Of a stretch of DNA of 64,000 nt, positions 60,067 through 64,000 are shown in pieces. The notes beneath the pieces were generated by a model. That model made no database searches and was not told the origin of the DNA. It was given only the letters and a program-made list of their open reading frames with translations. Every line of letters begins with the position of its first letter. Position 1 is the stretch's first letter. Source of the stretch: Brevibacillus choshinensis (GTDB lineage Bacteria; Bacillota; Bacilli; Brevibacillales; Brevibacillaceae); assembly GCF_001420695.1 (NCBI RefSeq), contig NZ_LJJB01000013.1, positions 906,121-970,120 of the forward strand, given 5' to 3'. Position numbers and translations under genes: made by a program.

Positions 60067-60301
60067 TGAACAACTTCTTTATTAACGAGAGAATATCAAA
60101 CGTTGTGCGCTGGTAAACCTTGTTGTAAACATACTTCTTTGGGCTTCGCAGCCATCCCCACCCACGCGGCATTTTCAGACCGGATCGGTGGACAATTTGC
60201 CGTTTCAGGCGAACCTTGCGCCCATTGGTGGTTAATGGGGATCGCCTGAAAGCATATTGCCTCACACGTAAGGCACCAAGGGTTTTTGTCATCGATAACA
60301 T
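60062..60301 (-). CDS. Possible small basic protein (79 residues)
   Basis: The minus-strand frame is rich in Arg and Lys and reads SPLTTNGRKVRLKRQIVHRSG then KMPRGWGWLRSPKKYVYNKVY, which looks like protein-coding sequence. No good ribosome site precedes ATG 60301 or the internal ATG 60292, and another frame overlaps it. Family not recognised. It is convergent with the DUF998 gene. Confidence 0.4.
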   Translation of the reverse strand: MLSMTKTLGALRVRQYAFRRSPLTTNGRKVRLKRQIVHRSGLKMPRGWGWLRSPKKYVYNKVYQRTTFDILSLIKKLFK

Positions 60302-60369
60302 TCTTGTTGTTGAGCCGGTGGTGAGTGGCCATGCTGGATAACCGATGTTAAAGGCTAGGAGGTATTATA

Positions 60370-60615
60370 ATGGCAAAGGCGAATACACCAAAACGCCCTA
60401 CTCGGGACGAATTTGAATTAGAGGAATTGGGAAACCAACTGGTTGAGGCCAAAGAAGACGGAGACAAACGGGCATTTACGGTATGGGGCGAGGCAGAAAA
60501 AGTATACGGGCGGATCACAGTGCTGGATTCGCGTACTCGCTTGGTTCATGTAGAAAATGACGGAGTAACAAGGAAGATTCCTTTCCTCGGTATCATGAAG
60601 GTAAGGTATGGATAA
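60370..60615 (+). CDS. YolD-like small protein (81 residues)
   Basis: ATG 60370 follows AGGAGG. The product has KRPTRDEFELEELGNQLVEA at its start and YGRITVLDSRTRLVHVENDG in its beta-rich end, similar to the broken island gene at 28306. This intact copy lies outside the island. YolD proteins often partner Y-family polymerases, but none is near. Function unknown. Confidence 0.65.
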   Translation: MAKANTPKRPTRDEFELEELGNQLVEAKEDGDKRAFTVWGEAEKVYGRITVLDSRTRLVHVENDGVTRKIPFLGIMKVRYG

Positions 60616-60714
60616 AGTTCAACCCTTGAGAAATTCAGAACGTTACCCAAATCAACACAGCCTTGGCTTATTCGAACAGTACAAGAAGTAGTCGCAGACC
60701 CATGAATTTCAGTG

Positions 60715-60750
60715 ATAAATCCGTCTCTCATTAAATAGTGACGGATTTAT
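60715..60750 (+). terminator. Possible terminator after the YolD-like gene
   Basis: Perfect 11-bp stem ATAAATCCGTC (60715-60725) with GACGGATTTAT (60740-60750), loop 14, followed by TTGTT. Confidence 0.5.
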
Positions 60751-60906
60751 TTGTTCCATAAAAATAAAGTTGTAGACTGTAAAATAAAGTATTAGACCGA
60801 AGAACGGGAGATTTGTTTTTAGATCAAGCGCGGGGAAGCGTATCACAAATAGTGGTAAAGCAAAGAATTGAAGTAGAGATTAGCATTGAAGGTATCCTTG
60901 CAGTGT

Positions 60907-60946
60907 GAAAAAAGACAAGCTCTTCCCCTAAACCGGGAAGAGCTTG
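60907..60946 (-). terminator. Terminator of the TetR gene
   Basis: CAAGCTCTTCCC (60916-60927) pairs with GGGAAGAGCTTG (60935-60946). On the minus strand TCTTTTTT follows. Confidence 0.85.
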
Positions 60947-60953
60947 CCGTCTT

Positions 60954-61610
60954 TTAAGCTTTATCCGGCAATAACGAGCTGACAATTAAAGACAACGTTT
61001 GCCTGTATACCGCATGCGCCGATTGTACATCTCCTAAGTGTCCTCCCATGTAAAGATGAATGACGCCATGGAGCGAAGCCCAGAATACGCGGATAACTAT
61101 TTCAGTGTCATACTGGCTAGGGATGAGACCTTGCTTTTGCGCATTGCTGATCACCGTCAATAATTGCCGCATGGCCGTTACGGTACCATTTAGGCTTTCC
61201 TCGTCCGGTTTGAAATCCGCGAATGCGCCTCCGAACATCAGTTTATAATAACTGGAGTAACGCTGCCCGAATTGCCAAAAGGCTTCGCCTAAATTCTGCA
61301 AATGCTGCGCCGGATCAGCAGCTTGTGGCGTCCCCTCGAATTCGTTAGCGAGAAGCTTACAACCGTCCAGATACAGCTGCTGAGCCAAGCCCTCTTTATT
61401 GACAAACAAGTTATAAATGATTTTTGTCGAGCAACCCATTTTTTGCGATACTTTACGCACCGTAACGGCTTCCGGACCCTCTTCTTGCAAGAGCGTTGCC
61501 GCAGCGTCAACAACGAGCTTGCGGAGATTTTCAATATTTTGCAAGCGGGCTTCTTGGTAGGTTTTCAACACTCGTGAGTTCGCATTGGAGGAGATATCTT
61601 GATCGCTCAT
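60954..61610 (-). CDS. TetR/AcrR-family regulator with WHG-type ligand domain
   Basis: From ATG 61610 the product is 218 residues. The helix-turn-helix lies at about 30-75 (LVVDAAATLLQEEGPEAVTVRKVSQKMGCSTKIIYNLF). The C-terminal domain has FWASLHGVIHLYMGGHLGD, the WHG-like pattern. GAAGGTG precedes the start. The gene is divergent from the SDR-MDR operon, and paired inverted repeats lie between them, so it likely represses that operon in the absence of a small ligand. Confidence 0.87.
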   Translation of the reverse strand: MSDQDISSNANSRVLKTYQEARLQNIENLRKLVVDAAATLLQEEGPEAVTVRKVSQKMGCSTKIIYNLFVNKEGLAQQLYLDGCKLLANEFEGTPQAADPAQHLQNLGEAFWQFGQRYSSYYKLMFGGAFADFKPDEESLNGTVTAMRQLLTVISNAQKQGLIPSQYDTEIVIRVFWASLHGVIHLYMGGHLGDVQSAHAVYRQTLSLIVSSLLPDKA

Positions 61611-61778
61611 AATCATCACCTTCGGATATCAAGTTTTCGTCAGGAAACAAAGTTTCTGAAGCTCTTGCAAGGAATTTTATACAGTTGTTAAGCGGTTGTC
61701 AATGAGACGTTAGATGTTCAAGGATATTCAAAGATCATATTGACTTTCTAGAAAAGCCGGGATACAATGAACCCGTTC

Positions 61779-61793
61779 GGAAACACTGTTACC
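61779..61793. promoter_or_regulatory. Candidate TetR operator half 1
   Basis: GGAAACACTGTTACC is the near-perfect inverse of GGTAACGCTGTTTC at 61853-61866 (reverse complement GAAACAGCGTTACC). The two sit in the tetR-SDR divergent region. Confidence 0.4.
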
Positions 61794-61852
61794 AAATGGT
61801 ATGATGAATATCATATTCCTTGAGAATCGGGAATAATTACTTTTGTTCATTA

Positions 61853-61866
61853 GGTAACGCTGTTTC
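61853..61866. promoter_or_regulatory. Candidate TetR operator half 2
   Basis: GGTAACGCTGTTTC, inverted copy of the element at 61779-61793, about 40 bases before the SDR start. The palindrome GAATAT-C-ATATTC (61806-61818) lies between them. Confidence 0.4.
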
Positions 61867-61903
61867 TAAATTATTACATAGTATCTAGAAGGGGAGTAGC
61901 GAT

Positions 61904-62750
61904 ATGACGATTCAAGGTAAATGGGCGCTCATCACGGGAGCTTCTTCCGGTATTGGAGAGCAATTCGCGAGACAACTGGCCAAACAAGGCAGCCATTTAG
62001 TACTCGTAGCCCGATCGAAGGGCAAGCTTGAGAGTCTGGCATCAGAGCTCAGAAAGATGTATAGCATCAAAGCCGAGGTTATCGCTATGGATCTTGCGAA
62101 AGAGGGCGCACCCAGCGAGTTATATCAGCAATGTCGACTTTTGAAAGTGGATATCGAACTGCTGGTCAACAATGCAGGCTTTGCTACGCATGGTTTGTTT
62201 GAACAAGTGTCAGGCGAGCGTCAACATGAAGAAGTTATGCTCAATGTCGCCGCTGTCGTAGATATGACCCACTTGTTTTTGCCGGACATGTTGCGCAAAA
62301 GCTCAGGTACAGTTATCAATGTTGCTTCAACCGCCGGATTTCAACCACTTCCCTATATGGCCGTATATGGGGCAACGAAAGCTTTCGTCCTGTCGTTTAC
62401 TCAAGCGTTATGGTTTGAAAACCGCAACCGCGGCATTAAATTCTTCGCACTTTGTCCCGGTGCGACGGACACGAGTTTCTTTAATGTCGTAGGAGCGGAA
62501 GAAGCCTCCGTCGGAAAGAAAGACACTCCGGAAAGAAGTCGTAGAGGTTGCACTTCGTTCGTTGAAGGAAGGGAAAGTGTACGTCGTTCCGGGTGTGCAG
62601 AATTATCTCGGGGCGCAGTTATCGCGATTCATTACACGAAAACAAAGTCTTCGGCTTGTTGGAAGCATGATTCGTCCGCGTGAAGGATCCAGCAGCAATA
62701 ATAAGAATCCGGGTGATCAATCTGATCTTGCAGGGAGGACAATTCGATGA
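61904..62750 (+). pseudogene. Short-chain dehydrogenase (SDR), frameshifted near its end
   Basis: The first 209 codons are a classical SDR: TGASSGIGEQFARQLAKQG cofactor motif, LLVNNAGFATHGLF, catalytic Ser in NVASTAGF and Tyr-Lys in AVYGATKAF, and CPGATDTSFF. At GGAAAGAAG (about 62530-62538) one extra A shifts the frame, so translation ends at 62683 with a foreign tail. Dropping that base restores EEVVEVALRSLKEGKVYVVPG and an end at 62750 that overlaps the next start (ATGA). The catalytic residues survive, so partial activity is possible. Sequencing error is the alternative. Confidence 0.8.
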
Positions 62751-63760
62751 AAGCTATACAGCTGAAAAACGGCTTCGGCTTCGAGGAATTAACCATAACG
62801 GAACTAGACATACCAACGCCAGGTCCTAAGGAGGTACTGATCCGCATGAGAGCAGCTTCTCTCAATTACCGTGATCTAGTGGTCCTCAGCGGATTAATGC
62901 CGATCGAAGTCAAATTTCCCTTCATTCCATTATCAGACGGAGCGGGAGAAATTGTAGCCGTTGGCCAAGGAGTAACAAGGTTCCAGGTCGGACACCGAGT
63001 AGCGGGTAATTTTCAACAGCGATTCATTGCCGGCAGCCCAAGACCTGGGGTGTTAGAAGAAAGCCTGGGGGGGCCGTTGAACGGAATAGCGGCCGAGTAT
63101 GTCGTTCTACATGAAGACGGAGTCGTCCCTATTCCCGATCACCTCACTTATGAGGAGGCCTCAACCTTACCGATCGCGGCATTAACCGCATGGAGCATGC
63201 TAATCGAATATGGCGGTTTGCAAGCGGGTGATACCGTGCTGCTGCAAGGAACGGGCGGGGTATCCATCTTCGGGCTTCAATTCTCGCTTATGGCCGGAGC
63301 ACGAGCCATCATCACGTCGAGCAGCAACGCCAAGCTGGAACGAGCAAAAGCTCTTGGCGCATGGCAAACGATCAATTATTCGGAAGCTCCCGATTGGGAT
63401 AAGGCGGCGTTAGAGTTGACTGGCTGCGGTGTCGATCATGTTCTGGATGTTGGAGGAGCGGCAACGATGGGGAAATCCATAAATGCACTTCGCACTGGAG
63501 GGACCTTGAGTATGGTCGGGTTCTTATCGGGCTTGACCATTCCGGAATACGATGTCTCCAGCATTTTGCAGAAAGCCGCAACTGTTCGCGGCAGTCAAGT
63601 CGGCAACCGAGATCACTTCGAAAAGATGAATCGGGCGATTGCCCATCATCGTTTATATCCCGTCATCGACCATGTATTCCCGCTGGCCCGAATTGGTGAA
63701 GCATTCTCGCTCTTGGCTGAAGGAAAGCAATATTTCGGTAAAATCGTAGTCCAAATCTAA
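62747..63760 (+). CDS. Zinc-independent MDR alcohol dehydrogenase / quinone-reductase-like protein
   Basis: The 337-residue protein follows the MDR layout: GroES-like domain with ASLNYRDLVVLSGLMP and IPLSDGAGEIVAVGQGV, then a Rossmann domain with GDTVLLQGTGGVSIFGLQFS and VLDVGGAATM. The four structural-zinc Cys of classic ADHs are absent, so a NAD(P)H-dependent reductase role is likely. It was translationally coupled to the SDR gene by an ATGA overlap and is probably under the TetR regulator. Confidence 0.88.
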   Translation: MKAIQLKNGFGFEELTITELDIPTPGPKEVLIRMRAASLNYRDLVVLSGLMPIEVKFPFIPLSDGAGEIVAVGQGVTRFQVGHRVAGNFQQRFIAGSPRPGVLEESLGGPLNGIAAEYVVLHEDGVVPIPDHLTYEEASTLPIAALTAWSMLIEYGGLQAGDTVLLQGTGGVSIFGLQFSLMAGARAIITSSSNAKLERAKALGAWQTINYSEAPDWDKAALELTGCGVDHVLDVGGAATMGKSINALRTGGTLSMVGFLSGLTIPEYDVSSILQKAATVRGSQVGNRDHFEKMNRAIAHHRLYPVIDHVFPLARIGEAFSLLAEGKQYFGKIVVQI

Positions 63761-63792
63761 AATCTCGCTTATATGAAAAAGGAGACACACTA

Positions 63793-64000
63793 ATGCCTAA
63801 TACACAAGTTCGATCCGTTAAATCTACTGAAGGCGTGAATCGTCCTAAACGTTCACTACGTGCTAGGATATGCAGATGGGGGCTATCGCTACTCGCGGTG
63901 CTCGTTCTAGGAATACTCGTTTTCTTGCTTGTACCTTCACCGATCAAACCGGCAAAATGGTCAGCACCGACGGCCCCCTCTTTTGAGGAAGCGGGTCCGT
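63793..64000 (+). CDS. N-terminal part of an SMP-30/gluconolactonase-like membrane-anchored protein (3' end outside window)
   Basis: ATG 63793 follows AAAGGAG. The 69 residues seen have a basic N-terminus, one membrane span (GLSLLAVLVLGILVFLLV), then PSPIKPAKWSAPTAPSF, which is how SMP-30/gluconolactonase- or strictosidine-synthase-like proteins of this type begin. The catalytic propeller lies beyond the window. It may belong to the SDR-MDR operon. The call rests on the N-terminus only. Confidence 0.55.
   Translation, partial: MPNTQVRSVKSTEGVNRPKRSLRARICRWGLSLLAVLVLGILVFLLVPSPIKPAKWSAPTAPSFEEAGP

Noticed and set aside
1-64000. CRISPR arrays, rRNA genes, replication origins, conjugation or phage structural genes
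   Set aside because: No regularly spaced repeats, rRNA-like segments, iterons or matching proteins were seen on either strand.

Overview
The window reads as a chromosome segment of a spore-forming, low-to-moderate GC Firmicute. Brevibacillus or a close Paenibacillaceae relative is my inference from a TenI/ThiE pair, a YycC-like protein, a GerA-type germinant receptor gene, YolD-like proteins, frequent TTG/GTG starts and strong AGGAGG ribosome sites. No database search was possible.

Layout. (1) 1-17.4 kb looks like ordinary backbone: the tail of a D-serine/D-threonine dehydratase-like PLP enzyme, a GNAT acetyltransferase, tenI-thiE, an IsdG/HmoA-like monooxygenase, a soluble PAS histidine kinase, a DesKR/LiaRS-like two-component pair divergent from a marR-RND pump-adaptor operon, a ccdA plus ResA-like thiol-redox pair, several small proteins, and a tRNA-Tyr, tRNA-Leu, tRNA-Gly cluster. 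(2) 17,390-55,351 is an integrated genomic island. A 90-bp perfect direct repeat, made of the 3' half of tRNA-Gly plus its terminator, bounds it. The left end carries a tyrosine integrase. Identical paired motifs (two TTGTTGAC copies at 11-bp period) lie just inside both ends and look like integrase arm sites. (3) 55.35-64 kb is backbone beyond attR: a UvrA paralog, an IS110 deletion remnant, a DUF998 membrane protein, a YolD-like protein, and a TetR regulator divergent from an SDR-MDR oxidoreductase operon whose SDR gene is frameshifted. A partial SMP-30/gluconolactonase-like gene ends the window.

The island is a patchwork. Its left part has integrase and gerAA fragments, a Tn7-type tnsA remnant and a GC-richer four-gene ABC efflux module (two ATPases, a lipoprotein adaptor, a large FtsX-type permease). 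Its middle has YolD-related genes, an MBL-fold protein, an ASCH protein and small orphans. Its functional core, about 33.7-47.6 kb, is AT-rich and coherent: D-serine dehydratase, a cupin-XRE regulator, an RpiR regulator, an N-acylamino acid racemase/OSBS-family enzyme, a complete Dpp/Opp-type importer, a cytosolic serine hydrolase of beta-lactamase fold, an M20 peptidase and an M3 oligopeptidase. Together these suggest import and breakdown of D-residue-containing or N-acylated peptides and amino acids. The right part holds an M20 fragment, an IS3 element, a FAD oxidoreductase, fragments of a phosphotransferase and of ribosomal protein L4, a 39-codon ORF with a strong ribosome site, and an Lsa/CplR-like ABC-F antibiotic-resistance gene preceded by a leader peptide and competing hairpins.

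The most noteworthy signals are the fully delimited att structure with its arm sites, the ABC-F leader/attenuator, the D-amino-acid/peptide salvage cluster, the ABC ATPase with an AbrB-like tail, and the many gene fragments (tnsA, rplD, gerAA, recombinase, M20, phosphotransferase) that record repeated insertion and deletion inside the island.
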